From NCBI RefSeq assembly GCF_020515625.1, contig NZ_JAIWPJ010000001.1:1922001-1986000 (forward strand): 64,000 bases of DNA, in the 5' to 3' direction. Source of the stretch: Natrinema amylolyticum. GTDB lineage: Archaea; Halobacteriota; Halobacteria; Halobacteriales; Natrialbaceae. The stretch's first letter is position 1; every line of letters begins with the position of its first letter. The translations under genes and the position numbers were made by a program. Positions 16,560-24,804 of the stretch are shown piece after piece. The notes under the pieces are model-generated. The model searched no databases, had not been told where the DNA came from, and saw nothing but the letters and a program-made list of their open reading frames with translations.

Positions 16560-16943
16560 CTATGCACTGGGGTCGAGACTCGGACCGAGATCGGAATCCG
16601 CGTCGCGATCCGCGCTGGATTCGGGGTCGTACGCCGGCTCCGACTCCGACGACGAGCCGGTATCGAGGTCGTCGATGAGCGACTCGAGCGTCTCGATGTG
16701 ATCTTCGAACAGTTCCTCGCCGTGCTCGGTGAGTCGGTACGTCGTCCGGGGCGTTCCGTCGACGAACGCCTTGTCGACGGCGACGCAGTCCGCCGCTTCC
16801 ATGCGATCGATGTGGCTGGCGAGGTTCCCCTCGGTGACCTCGAGCGTCGACGTGAGTTCGGTAAATCCGGTCGCGCCGTTGGCGTAGAGGTGCGCGAAGA
16901 TGCGAAGTCGCGTGGGCTGGTGAACGAGTTTGTCGAATTCCAT
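16560..16943 (-). CDS. Winged-helix transcriptional regulator, last gene of an ABC-2 operon
   Basis: 127 residues. The N-terminal about 85 residues form a winged helix-turn-helix (FDKLVHQPTRLRIFAHLYANG, then TELTSTLEVTEGNLASHIDRMEAADCVAVDKA, and the wing FVDGTPRTTYRLTEHG) of the HTH_34/ArsR-like single-domain type common next to efflux genes. The C-terminal 40 residues are an acidic, probably disordered tail. The ATG at 16943 begins 1 nt after the stop codon of the upstream membrane gene, so it is the fourth gene of a tightly packed operon with the ABC permease and ATPase. Its likely target is the operon's own promoter, where an inverted repeat is present. Confidence 0.85.
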   Translation of the reverse strand: MEFDKLVHQPTRLRIFAHLYANGATGFTELTSTLEVTEGNLASHIDRMEAADCVAVDKAFVDGTPRTTYRLTEHGEELFEDHIETLESLIDDLDTGSSSESEPAYDPESSADRDADSDLGPSLDPSA

Positions 16944-16944
16944 C

Positions 16945-17571
16945 TTAGTAGCGTGAGAGGACGGCGTAGGTTCCGACGTGGTGCAGTGCGATCCCGGCTC
17001 CAAGGGCGGCGTACTCCCAGCCTTCGAGGAGGGGGACGTACGGAATCGCCGCGGAGAGGGCCATGATCCACGCGCCGCCGCCGACGAACGCGTACCGATC
17101 GACGGCCCTGATGTCGTAGGCGGCGAGCAACTGACCCATGAGGACGTAGCCGACGCCGACGACGGCCCCCGCCGAGACGAGCGCGAGGCGGACCGAGTTC
17201 GTCGCGTCGAGCGCGTCGAATACCGGACGGAGTCCGACGATCAGGACGCCGAGCCCGGCCAGTACGGCGAGGAGCCAGCGCTGCTGGCTCGGCAGTCCCG
17301 TGGCCGGCGGCTCGTAGCTCGACTTGAAGCGTCGCTTCGCGAGTTCACAGCAGCCGATCACGCCGGCGAACGCGACGGCGATCCACGGCCGGAACCCCTC
17401 GCGGAGCCAGAACTGGACGACGGCGAAGAGGATCCCGGTACAGAGCCCCTCGACGATCCAGAACCGCCACCAGTAGGGATGCTCCGACGCGAGCCCCATC
17501 GCTCCCTTGATATCCGCGAGTTCGGTTTGAAGCACGTCCGCGTCGACGTCCTCGGATAGCTCTCGGCTCAT
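16945..17571 (-). CDS. Membrane protein of an ABC-2/regulator operon, unknown function
   Basis: 208 residues with about six hydrophobic segments after a soluble acidic N-terminus (MSRELSEDVDADVLQTELADIKGAMG). No ATP-binding or transporter motif. Similar multi-pass proteins commonly sit between an ABC-2 ATPase and a small winged-helix regulator in archaea, and may tether the regulator or form part of a sensing complex; that is inference. The ATG overlaps the ATPase stop by 4 nt (ATGA), and the regulator follows immediately. Confidence 0.75.
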   Translation of the reverse strand: MSRELSEDVDADVLQTELADIKGAMGLASEHPYWWRFWIVEGLCTGILFAVVQFWLREGFRPWIAVAFAGVIGCCELAKRRFKSSYEPPATGLPSQQRWLLAVLAGLGVLIVGLRPVFDALDATNSVRLALVSAGAVVGVGYVLMGQLLAAYDIRAVDRYAFVGGGAWIMALSAAIPYVPLLEGWEYAALGAGIALHHVGTYAVLSRY

Positions 17572-18560
17572 CGTGGATCGGCGGCGGTCGTCGTCGACGG
17601 GTCGTTCGTATAGTACGTAAAGAGGTCGGTATAGGTCGGCTCGACGATCGAGAGCGCCGCCCGATCGATCCCCGCAGCGTCCGCGAGCGCCTCGAGTGAC
17701 GGTTCCGGATCCGCGGCCGCCTCGAGCGAGGGGGGCGCGTCTGCGGGAGTCGCGACCGACGGTGCCGCGTCAGCGTCGTCTCCGGTCGCGTCCCCGTCTC
17801 GCAGCGGGACGAAGCCGCGGACGCTCCCGGCCACTGCGAACGGCTCCCCAGCGACGATATCGGCGAGCGCGCTCGCGTTCGATGCGCCCGTCTCGATGAC
17901 CGGCGGGACCGACGCGAGCAGTTCGTCCGGCGAGCCGGTCGCGACGATCCGACCGTCCGCGAGGAAGGCGATTCGATCCGCGATATCGGCGTTCATCGGC
18001 CGGTGGCTGGCGACGACGATCGTCTTCCCGTCCGCCCGTTTCTCCCGGAACAGGTCGTGGACCGTCGGGATCGTCCCGAGGTCCAGCGCCGCGGTCGGCT
18101 CGTCGAACAGGTACAGCGGGGCGTCGATGCTAGCGGCGATGGCGAGTTCGAGTTTCCGAACCATGCCGCCGGAGTAGTCGGCGACGGATTTCTCGAGGTC
18201 GTCAGTGATTCCGAGCCGCTCGACGTGTGCTCGCCAGTCGTCGGTAAACGCCGGATGGAGCCGGCGGTAGAAATCGACGTTCTCGCGGCCGGTGAGGGAC
18301 TCGAGTGCGAGGGCGTCCTGTAAGAGGAAACTCGTCGTGTCGGCGCGGGCCGTCGCCGGCTCGCCGAAGACGTCGACGCTGCCCGCGGAGGGACGCTCGC
18401 TGCCGGCGAGACAGGAGAGCAGGACCGACTTCCCGACTCCGTTCGGTCCCATGAGAACCAGCAGTTCACCCTCTTCGACCGTGAGGTCGACGCTCTCGAG
18501 GACGCCCTCCTCGCCGAAGGACTTGCGGACCCCATCGGCAATCGCGACCGGATCGCTCAC
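17568..18560 (-). CDS. ABC-2 type transporter ATP-binding protein
   Basis: 330 residues from GTG 18560. It shows Walker A GPNGVGKS (38-45), a Q-loop around FLLQDAL, the signature YSGGM (129-133), Walker B LYLFDEPTAALD (149-160) and an H-loop in VVASHRP. The last about 100 residues are an acidic, Ala/Pro-rich extension (DAAPSVATPADAPPSLEAA) ending in a short LSIVEPTYTDLFTYYTND segment. The final motif LSIVEPTYTDLFTYYT resembles the dimerising C-tail seen in drug/ion-type ABC-2 ATPases. The frame is open far upstream, but that part overlaps the permease gene. The substrate is unknown. Confidence 0.92.
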   Translation of the reverse strand: MSDPVAIADGVRKSFGEEGVLESVDLTVEEGELLVLMGPNGVGKSVLLSCLAGSERPSAGSVDVFGEPATARADTTSFLLQDALALESLTGRENVDFYRRLHPAFTDDWRAHVERLGITDDLEKSVADYSGGMVRKLELAIAASIDAPLYLFDEPTAALDLGTIPTVHDLFREKRADGKTIVVASHRPMNADIADRIAFLADGRIVATGSPDELLASVPPVIETGASNASALADIVAGEPFAVAGSVRGFVPLRDGDATGDDADAAPSVATPADAPPSLEAAADPEPSLEALADAAGIDRAALSIVEPTYTDLFTYYTNDPSTTTAADPR

Positions 18561-19414
18561 GGCGACCACCCCTGATCGTAGAGCGTCCGGTTTACGAGTA
18601 GCGTCCCCGCGAGGACCGCGAGAGCGGCGTAGCCGCCTAACAACGCGATGAACGTCGGGTCGGTCGGCATCGCGGGCGGTGCGACGCCGAGTTCGGTCCA
18701 GCTCTCGGCCGGAACGAGGTGCGACACGAGCAGCCGCGTCGGGAGCGTGTTCGGGAGGTAGTTCAGCACCGGCCCGTCGATCACCGACTGCGCCGGGACA
18801 GCCCCGTTGAGACCGGTGAGGACGAACGTCATGACGGCGACGAGCGTGGTCGCCATCGACGCGATCCGTTTGTTCCCCGCGACGACCACGAACGGGATCG
18901 CTGCGACCATCCAGAAGAGGCAGGTCAGCACGCCGGCGGCCAGAACGATCGGTACCGATTCGGGACCGCGGAGGCCGTAGGACGCGCCGGTAGCCAGGCC
19001 GGCGACGATCGTCGCGGCGAACGCGCCCGCCGCGAGGACGAACCCGGCGGCCATTCGACCGATCAGATCGGCCGACGACGAGATCGGCATCGAGCGATAG
19101 GCTTCGTAGCGTCTGTCCTCGAGATCGGTCGCGAGCTGATTCCCGAAGACGAAGAGACAGACGAACATCGATCCGAGGATCCCGATTCCGATGGAGACGG
19201 TCGCGTCGGACGCGGCCGACCCGCTCGTCCCCTGTATCGCCCGGAGCAGGTACATGATCGCGGGAAACGCGATCACCCACGCCAGCATGAGCCGACTGTT
19301 TCGAGCCTCCTGGAGACTCCGCCGCGTGAACGCACCGGCCTGCTCGAGCCAGACCCGCCGTCCCCCGCTCGACTGCCGTTCGGTCCCGTACCCCTCCTGT
19401 ATATCGGTTGACAT
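18557..19414 (-). CDS. ABC-2 type transporter permease
   Basis: 285 residues from ATG 19414, with six membrane segments. The first follows an Arg-rich coupling region (FTRRSLQEARNSRLMLAWVIAFPAIMYLLRA), as is usual for ABC-2 permeases. It contains LEDRRYEAYRSMPISS between TM2 and TM3, the loop often conserved in ABC-2 drug/lipid exporters. It is the first gene of the operon; a TATA-like CTCTTATCT (rc, about 19446-19454) lies about 35 nt before the start, and the inverted repeat at 19452-19486 abuts it. It overlaps the ATPase start by 4 nt. The substrate cannot be told from sequence. Confidence 0.88.
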   Translation of the reverse strand: MSTDIQEGYGTERQSSGGRRVWLEQAGAFTRRSLQEARNSRLMLAWVIAFPAIMYLLRAIQGTSGSAASDATVSIGIGILGSMFVCLFVFGNQLATDLEDRRYEAYRSMPISSSADLIGRMAAGFVLAAGAFAATIVAGLATGASYGLRGPESVPIVLAAGVLTCLFWMVAAIPFVVVAGNKRIASMATTLVAVMTFVLTGLNGAVPAQSVIDGPVLNYLPNTLPTRLLVSHLVPAESWTELGVAPPAMPTDPTFIALLGGYAALAVLAGTLLVNRTLYDQGWSP

Positions 19415-19451
19415 CGTTTCGCGTCGTCCCGACGAAGCGCTGACAGATAAG

Positions 19452-19486
19452 AGTTTGTGATACAAAGTCACTTTCCGTCACAAACT
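19452..19486. promoter_or_regulatory. Inverted repeat, candidate operator of the ABC-2 operon
   Basis: A perfect 9-bp inverted repeat, AGTTTGTGA (19452-19460) and TCACAAACT (19478-19486), separated by 17 nt. The proximal arm directly abuts the TATA box of the minus-strand ABC-2 operon, where it would cover the TFB-recognition element; the distal arm lies toward the divergent dehydrogenase gene. A nested GTGA...TCAC is also present. Binding by the operon's own winged-helix regulator is the simplest reading but is inference. Confidence 0.55.
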
Positions 19487-19555
19487 GATCGACACCCGAA
19501 CGTCGAATGCTGGTAGCCCAACTGTTATGGACGGCGTTTCCGTTGGCCTGCGTAT

Positions 19556-20581
19556 ATGCAGGCAGTCCAATTCGCGGACCACGGCGACACGGACGTCATC
19601 GAATACGGCGAGTACCCCGACCCCGAGATCGACCGGGACGAGGTCCTGGTCGATATCAAGGCGGCCGCGCTCAACCACCTGGACATCTGGACGCGGCGGG
19701 GAATGCCGGGGATCGACCTCGACATGCCACACATTCCGGGTAGCGACGGTGCCGGTGTCGTCGAAGAGGTCGGCGAGGACGTGACCCGCTTCGAGGAGGG
19801 CGACCACGTCGCGCTCTCGGCCGGCGTCGGCGATCTGCGGATGGACGATCCGACGCTCGACCCACACTTCCACATCATCGGCGAGCACGTCACGGGTGTC
19901 CACTCCGAGTACGCCGCGATCCCCGAGGACAACCTGATCCCCGTCCCCGAGCACGTCGACTGGGAGGTCGCCGGCTCGAGCTGTCTGGTCTTCCAGACCG
20001 CCTGGCGGATGCTCATCGAGCGCGCCGAACTCGAGGCCGGCGAGACGGTGCTCGTGCTCGGCGCGAGCGGCGGGGTCGGCCACGCCGCCCTTCAGATCGC
20101 CGACTACGCGGGCGCGGAGGTGTACGCCACCGGCAGCACCGAGGAGAAGCTCGACTACGCCGAGGAACACGGCGCGGACCACGTCTGTAACTACGAGGAG
20201 GAGGACTTCGCGGACTGGGTCCTCGAGGAGACCGGCGGCCGCGGCGTCGACGTCGTCGTCGAGCACGTCGGCGCGCCCACCTGGCAGAACTCCCTGAAGA
20301 GTCTGACCAAGGGCGGGCGGCTCGTCACCTGCGGCGGCACCGGCGGCGGCAACCCCGAGACGGACATTCCGCGCATCTTCTGGAACCAACTCGAGATCAT
20401 CGGGTCGACGATGGCGACGCCCGATCAGGTCGACGACGTGATGGAACTCGTCTGGGACGGTACGTTCCAGCCCGCGATCCGCGAGGAGCTGCCGATGAGC
20501 GAGACCGCGCGCGCTCACGAGATCATCCAGAACCGGGAAGGGTTCGGCAAGGTCGTCGTCCGGCCGGACAGCGAACTCTGA
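19556..20581 (+). CDS. Medium-chain NAD(P)H dehydrogenase, quinone-oxidoreductase/alcohol dehydrogenase-like
   Basis: 341 residues. The N-terminal GroES-like domain has AAALNHLDIWTRRG (about 40-53) and HIPGSDGAGVVEEVGEDV (about 61-78); the Rossmann domain has VLVLGASGGVGHAALQIADYAGAEVYATG (about 164-192). The catalytic-zinc Cys of classical alcohol dehydrogenases is replaced by Asn (ALNHLD), and the four-Cys structural zinc lobe is absent, so a zinc-free quinone-oxidoreductase-type enzyme is more likely than a zinc ADH. The substrate is unknown. It is divergent from the ABC-2 operon; a TATA-like GTTATGG is about 30 nt before the ATG. Confidence 0.88.
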   Translation: MQAVQFADHGDTDVIEYGEYPDPEIDRDEVLVDIKAAALNHLDIWTRRGMPGIDLDMPHIPGSDGAGVVEEVGEDVTRFEEGDHVALSAGVGDLRMDDPTLDPHFHIIGEHVTGVHSEYAAIPEDNLIPVPEHVDWEVAGSSCLVFQTAWRMLIERAELEAGETVLVLGASGGVGHAALQIADYAGAEVYATGSTEEKLDYAEEHGADHVCNYEEEDFADWVLEETGGRGVDVVVEHVGAPTWQNSLKSLTKGGRLVTCGGTGGGNPETDIPRIFWNQLEIIGSTMATPDQVDDVMELVWDGTFQPAIREELPMSETARAHEIIQNREGFGKVVVRPDSEL

Positions 20582-20696
20582 CCGGCGGCGAACGCTGCGC
20601 GGGCGCGACCGCTCCCGTTCGTCGACCCGATCACGACCGGACCTGTCAGGTCGGTCAACCGTGAGGGCTTTGTCGATGGGGTCGAAGGATTCGATA

Positions 20697-21008
20697 GTGA
20701 GCTCGAGCGACGACGGCGGCTACGTCCACGATCCAGCGGCGTTCGACGCCGACGCGGCCGACGAACAGGACGACGAGCCGGCCGATGAGAGGGACGAACC
20801 GCCACATCCCGCGACGGTCGATCGCGAGTTCGACTGGCGCGGCTGGATCCTCATCGGCGTCCTGTGCTTCGCGTTCCTCGTCGCTCCGACCGCGATCTAC
20901 CTCGTCCCGCCGGGTGCGGAGGGCTATCGCTTCGCGCTGTTGATTCTCCCGTTGGCTCCTGCACTCTTGCTCGCGATCACGGCCGTCTGGGCGACGACGC
21001 GGCCCTGA
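20697..21008 (+). CDS. Small haloarchaeal membrane protein
   Basis: 103 residues from GTG 20697 (SSSDDGGYVHDPAAFDADAA). The first 48 residues are acidic and soluble; two membrane segments follow (WRGWILIGVLCFAFLVAPTAIYLV and FALLILPLAPALLLAITAVWA). The short GYVHDPAAFD motif before a WRGW-initiated membrane hairpin recurs in haloarchaeal hypothetical proteins as I recall them, which is why the GTG is preferred over the upstream ATG at 20676 and GTG at 20661. The function is unknown. Confidence 0.72.
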   Translation: MSSSDDGGYVHDPAAFDADAADEQDDEPADERDEPPHPATVDREFDWRGWILIGVLCFAFLVAPTAIYLVPPGAEGYRFALLILPLAPALLLAITAVWATTRP

Positions 21009-21082
21009 ACGCGGCCGACGGCGAGCCGATCGACTGGTCAACGAGAAATCCGGCGAAAACGAAACGGCGAGCGATGCGTGAG

Positions 21083-21400
21083 CTACGCCTGCGCGTCTCG
21101 GACGTCCTCGAGCGACTCGAGGACGGCCGCGCCGTGGTCGATATCCCGGTCGGGCGTCTCCTCGTGGTCGACATACGCGGCGAGCGCGTCATAGATGTAG
21201 TCGGCCTGGGCGGCGGTGAGTCGGTCCGTGTCGCCGTCGGCCTCGAGTGTCTCGATCGCCTCGAGTACCCACTCGGCCGGCCGTTCGTCCGCGTCGAGTG
21301 CCTCGTCGAAGCGGTTCGCGAGGACGTGGTGGACGACCCATCGTTCGTCTCTGGAGAGCGTGACTTCGTACGTCTCGGTTTCCGGTGGTGAGGAGCTCAT
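21083..21400 (-). CDS. Small haloarchaeal acidic protein (DUF7853-like)
   Basis: 105 residues starting MSSSPPETETYEVTLSRDERWVVHHVLANR. It is mainly helical and acidic, without membrane segments or metal motifs. The ATG at 21400 is used rather than the open frame up to 21481, because the extension is basic and aromatic and the homologous N-terminus TYEVTLSRDE is near the start in proteins I recall. The family label is from memory, the function unknown. Confidence 0.72.
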   Translation of the reverse strand: MSSSPPETETYEVTLSRDERWVVHHVLANRFDEALDADERPAEWVLEAIETLEADGDTDRLTAAQADYIYDALAAYVDHEETPDRDIDHGAAVLESLEDVRDAQA

Positions 21401-21629
21401 TTCGTCAGACGGGACCGGGTTTGTCGGTCCTCGATCAACGCTACGAACACCTGCATAATAAGCCTTGTTACTAAATGGCATAGTTGCTGCCTTCGGTCGA
21501 TACGTACCGGGCGGTGGGAGAAGTCGAGCGCTCGACCCGTTCTCTCGTGTCGCGGGCGCTGACAGTCGGTTCGGCGATCAAAAGCTACTAACAGAATCGC
21601 GACCAGAGAACAGACAGGAGCCGACGCTG

Positions 21630-22712
21630 ATGGATATCGCGACGTTATCCGGGAAGATCGCGACCGGACGCATCGGACAGACGCTCTCGCGGCTCGTCCC
21701 CGCTACGCCGATCTGGGAGCGCGAGTGGGACGTCTGTTGCGTCCTCGACGGCTGCCGGCTCGATCTCATGCGCGAGGCGGCCGCGGCCGGCCACGAGACG
21801 CTTCCCGGCCCCGACTCGGTGGGCTCGCTGTGGTCGGTCGGGTCCCAGTCCGCCGAGTGGATGGACCGGACCTTCGCCCCCGAGCACCGCGAGGAGATGG
21901 CCCGCACCGCCTACGTGACCGGCAACCCCTTCTCGTCGCAGTCCTGCGAGCACATTCTCGTCACCTCCGACGACGTCCTCCCGCTCGAGCCCGACGATTT
22001 CGGCGTCTTCCACGAGGCCTGGCGGGACGACTGGGTCGACGACGACATCTCGACGATCCCGCCCGAGCCGCTGACCGACGCGGCGATCGCGATCTGGCGG
22101 AATCGCCATGAGTTGGGGATCGACCGCATCCTAATCCACTACATGCAACCCCACGCCCCGTTCCGGTCGCGGCCGGGCTGGTTCTTCGGCTCGGCCGATA
22201 TCGAACACTGGGGGCAGTTCACCGACGGGGAGGACGCCGACGACGACGTCGACCTCGAGGACCTCACTCCCGCGGAGCGCGAGGCGCTCGAGGCGTTGGC
22301 AGAGGCCGAGGCCGAGAGCGACGACGAGACGGACTCGATGAACGACCCCTGGCTGCGCCTGCGCGACGGCGACCTCTCCCGCGAGGCCGTCTGGGCAGCC
22401 TATCGGGACAACCTCGAGTGGGTCCTCGACGACGTCGCACGCCTGCTCGCGAACTGCGACGGGCGGGTCGCGATGACCAGCGACCACGGCAACGCGATCG
22501 GCGAGTTCGGCGTCTGGTCGCACCCGCCCGGCACGCCGGTGCCCGCGCTGCGGCGGGTCCCCTGGGCAGTCCGCGACGGACGGGATCGGGAGACCTGCGA
22601 TCCCGATCTCCCAGAGGGGATTCGCGAGCGCGACGCGGACGATGCGACCGGCGCAGACGGTGCGGACGGCGACGAGATCGAATCGCGCCTCGAGGCGCTG
22701 GGCTATCGATAA
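21630..22712 (+). CDS. Sulfatase/alkaline-phosphatase-fold hydrolase-like protein
   Basis: 360 residues from ATG 21630. The N-terminal WDVCCVLDGCRLDLMREAA (about 33-51) and the C-terminal TSDHGNAIGEFGVWSHPPGTPVPALRRVPW (about 289-318) match the metal-binding ends of sulfatase-like proteins in haloarchaea. The central HYMQPHAPFRSRPGWFF is the third conserved block. The usual Cys/Ser-x-Pro-x-Arg formylglycine motif is not seen; CVLDGCR occupies that region, so true sulfatase activity is uncertain and a phosphoglycan or phosphodiesterase role is possible. It overlaps the next gene by 1 nt (TAATG) and is probably part of a surface-glycan pair. Confidence 0.82.
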   Translation: MDIATLSGKIATGRIGQTLSRLVPATPIWEREWDVCCVLDGCRLDLMREAAAAGHETLPGPDSVGSLWSVGSQSAEWMDRTFAPEHREEMARTAYVTGNPFSSQSCEHILVTSDDVLPLEPDDFGVFHEAWRDDWVDDDISTIPPEPLTDAAIAIWRNRHELGIDRILIHYMQPHAPFRSRPGWFFGSADIEHWGQFTDGEDADDDVDLEDLTPAEREALEALAEAEAESDDETDSMNDPWLRLRDGDLSREAVWAAYRDNLEWVLDDVARLLANCDGRVAMTSDHGNAIGEFGVWSHPPGTPVPALRRVPWAVRDGRDRETCDPDLPEGIRERDADDATGADGADGDEIESRLEALGYR

Positions 22713-23446
22713 TGGAATCGAGCACGCTCCGAGACGCGATCTACGCCGTTCGGAAGGTCCGACTCGGGCTCGAGCGCCGCCGGCTCGACTACGGCGAGGA
22801 AACCCGCGAGCGAGCCGACCGACTGGCCGAAATTCTGTCGGCGTCCGTCGCCGAACTTCGGGAATACGAGCGCGAGTACGACGACCTCGAGTGGTTTCAC
22901 GAGAGCTACGCCGATCGCGTCGCCGAGATTCACGAGGCCGGCGTCGCCACCGACACTACCCACTGGCGCGACGGGGTGACGCTGTACGTCGTCTGTCGCG
23001 CGCTCGAGGTCGAAACCGCGGTCGAGACGGGCGTGTTGTTCGGTTCGTTCGACGCGCATATTCTGGCCGCGATGGAGGAGAACGGTGGCGGGGCGCTGCA
23101 CTCGGTCGACCTGCCGGGCGGACCGCCCGGTCCCTTCGAGTACGGCCACCTGATTCCGGATCGGTGTCGGGACCGCTGGCGGCTTCATCAGGGGGATGCG
23201 CGAGCGGTGCTTCCGGGACTGCTCGAGGATGTCGGCCCCGTCGACCTCTTCCTTCACGACTCGGACCACCGGCTGCCCCACATGCGATTCGAGTACGAGA
23301 CGGCGCTTCCGCGGATCGCGTCGGGCGGTGTTCTGGCGAGTCACGACGTGCGGCTCTCGAGGCTGTTCGATCGATTCACCGGGGAAAACGGGTTGCAGTC
23401 GTGCGTGGTCTGTGATACCGGGATCGCGCGGCGACCGCGACAATGA
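22712..23446 (+). CDS. Class I SAM-dependent methyltransferase (Methyltransf_24-like)
   Basis: 244 residues. The SAM-binding region AVETGVLFGSFDAHILAAMEENGGGALHSVDLPGGPPG (about 104-141) has the E-x-G loop and acidic residue of motif II, and GPVDLFLHDSDHRLPHMRFEYETALPRIASGGVLASHDV (about 175-213) is typical of Methyltransf_24 enzymes that act on sugars or glycolipids. The ATG shares its A with the TAA stop of the sulfatase-like gene (TAATG), which implies coupled translation. The substrate is unknown; the pair suggests modification of a cell-surface glycan. Confidence 0.87.
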   Translation: MESSTLRDAIYAVRKVRLGLERRRLDYGEETRERADRLAEILSASVAELREYEREYDDLEWFHESYADRVAEIHEAGVATDTTHWRDGVTLYVVCRALEVETAVETGVLFGSFDAHILAAMEENGGGALHSVDLPGGPPGPFEYGHLIPDRCRDRWRLHQGDARAVLPGLLEDVGPVDLFLHDSDHRLPHMRFEYETALPRIASGGVLASHDVRLSRLFDRFTGENGLQSCVVCDTGIARRPRQ

Positions 23447-23560
23447 CCGTCTCGAATCCCTCGAGGGCAGCGGAGAACCGATCGCGACGCTCGCGGCTGC
23501 CGGGGCGAACCTTGCGACTGGCTCCGCAAGCCGAACGTGAGTGCGTGAGGGTGGTGTCGG

Positions 23561-23830
23561 TCAGGAAGTGGTCGGAGTACCGTTCCAGCCGGGGTCGTGA
23601 CCGGTGCGGTCGATACGGTCGGACCGGCACGCTGGGCAGAAGTCAGGGGTGATCGATTCGCCGCGAGGGACGTACACCGCGCCGTCGCACTCCACGCACG
23701 CGTCCGCAACGACCGTTACGCAGTCCGCGCAGACGTTGAAGTCGTCAACCGTGAGGTCGCGCAGCGGTTCGAGTTGTTTGTCCAGTTCGTACTCGTCGAT
23801 GACCGACTGACAGCTGTGGCACGGTTTCAT
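23561..23830 (-). CDS. Small haloarchaeal zinc-ribbon protein with four CxxC motifs
   Basis: 89 residues, MKPCHSCQSVIDEYELDKQL. CxxC pairs are CHSC (4-7), CADC (about 34-37), CVEC (about 45-48) and CPAC (about 65-68), enough for two zinc sites. Such proteins are frequent in haloarchaea; I recall it as DUF7571-like. It may bind nucleic acid or protein; nothing in the neighbours shows which. It is divergent from cspA. Confidence 0.78.
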   Translation of the reverse strand: MKPCHSCQSVIDEYELDKQLEPLRDLTVDDFNVCADCVTVVADACVECDGAVYVPRGESITPDFCPACRSDRIDRTGHDPGWNGTPTTS

Positions 23831-24022
23831 GGCGATGCGTGTGTACCATGTGAACTCATCACTAAATATCTGTCTCCGATACCTGTCAGGCTATCGGTAA
23901 CTGGCGCTCGAGGCTCCGCCGTGAATCGGCCGCCCCACCTCGACGGCCCGCTTCCGGCAGGGAGTCGTGGTACCGCAACTCTCGGAATGGTTATTCGGGT
24001 CCGGCGACTCCGTTCGTCCGTA

Positions 24023-24229
24023 ATGGCAAACGGTACGGTTGACTTCTTCAACGACACGGGCGGCTACGGTTTCATTTCGACTGACGCGGACGAGGTAGAC
24101 GACGACGAGGACGTGTTCTTCCACATGGAAGACGTCGGCGGCCCCGACCTCGAGGAAGGGCAGGAAGTCGAGTTCGACATCGAATCATCCCCGAAGGGAC
24201 CCCGCGCGACGAACGTCGTTCGTCAGTAA
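24023..24229 (+). CDS. cspA: Cold-shock domain protein
   Basis: 68 residues forming one cold-shock domain: TVDFFNDTGGYGFIST (RNP1-like GYGFI at about 14-18) and DEDVFFHMEDV (RNP2-like VFFH at about 31-34), ending GPRATNVVRQ. It binds single-stranded RNA/DNA and acts as an RNA chaperone. The ATG at 24023 is the first Met before the domain; GTTATT near 23989 is a possible TATA box about 30 nt upstream, so the transcript is probably leaderless. The insertion of acidic DADEVDDDED between the two RNP motifs is typical of haloarchaeal versions. Confidence 0.95.
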   Translation: MANGTVDFFNDTGGYGFISTDADEVDDDEDVFFHMEDVGGPDLEEGQEVEFDIESSPKGPRATNVVRQ

Positions 24230-24366
24230 TCGCGTCTTCCGCCCGTCGTTCACAGCGATGGTCGACGATTCAGTTTTTTCGGAGTCACGCGCCGTAGCCG
24301 GGGCTCTCCGTCGGCCGAGACCGAGAGCGGTCGCTTCGAACCGATAGTCCCCGGATCGAGCATCCG

Positions 24367-24804
24367 TCAGCCGCTCCGGCGATCCTCTCGAGCGGCCGGC
24401 TCCGTTCCCTCATCGACCGCGCTGTCCCGCAGCTCACAGAGGGCCGCGAGGCGGTCGGCGCGCTGGACGAGCAGCGCGCGTCCGGCACCCGTGAGTCGGT
24501 AGGCCGTGGTTCGGCCGGGGCGTCCACCGCGCGTCGCGACGAGGTCACGGGCGACCAGCGCGCGCAGGGTCGGCTCGAGCCGGGCGCGGCTGACCGTCGG
24601 ATACCGACGCTCGAGCGTCGCGATGAGCCCCGCGGGAGACCGCGAGCGGTCGTCGCGCTCACAGCGGGCGATGGCTTCGAGACAGTCGCGTTGGAACCCG
24701 GTGAGGTCGACCCACGCGCGCCGGTCGTCCGTTATCGGGTCGTCTGAGGGCGATGCGTCTGCTCGAGCGGGAGGTTCAAGGTCCCGCGAATCGTCGTCGT
24801 GCAT
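24367..24804 (-). CDS. PadR-like winged-helix protein
   Basis: 145 residues. An acidic N-terminal tail is followed by a winged helix (LTGFQRDCLEAIARCE, then LIATLERRYPTVSRARLEPTLRALVARDLVATRGGRPGRTTAYRLTGAGRALL, about 33-115). The GRTTAYRLTGAG wing is typical of PadR/HTH_PadR-type regulators. It is more Arg-rich than its neighbours. The ATG at 24804 replaces a longer frame that would add an unlikely Cys/Phe-rich 60-residue extension. The target is unknown. Confidence 0.78.
   Translation of the reverse strand: MHDDDSRDLEPPARADASPSDDPITDDRRAWVDLTGFQRDCLEAIARCERDDRSRSPAGLIATLERRYPTVSRARLEPTLRALVARDLVATRGGRPGRTTAYRLTGAGRALLVQRADRLAALCELRDSAVDEGTEPAAREDRRSG

Noticed and set aside
17568-19481. 637-codon fusion of permease antisense and ABC ATPase
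   Set aside because: The upstream part is the shifted frame of the permease gene; the ATPase starts with GTG at 18560 overlapping the permease stop.
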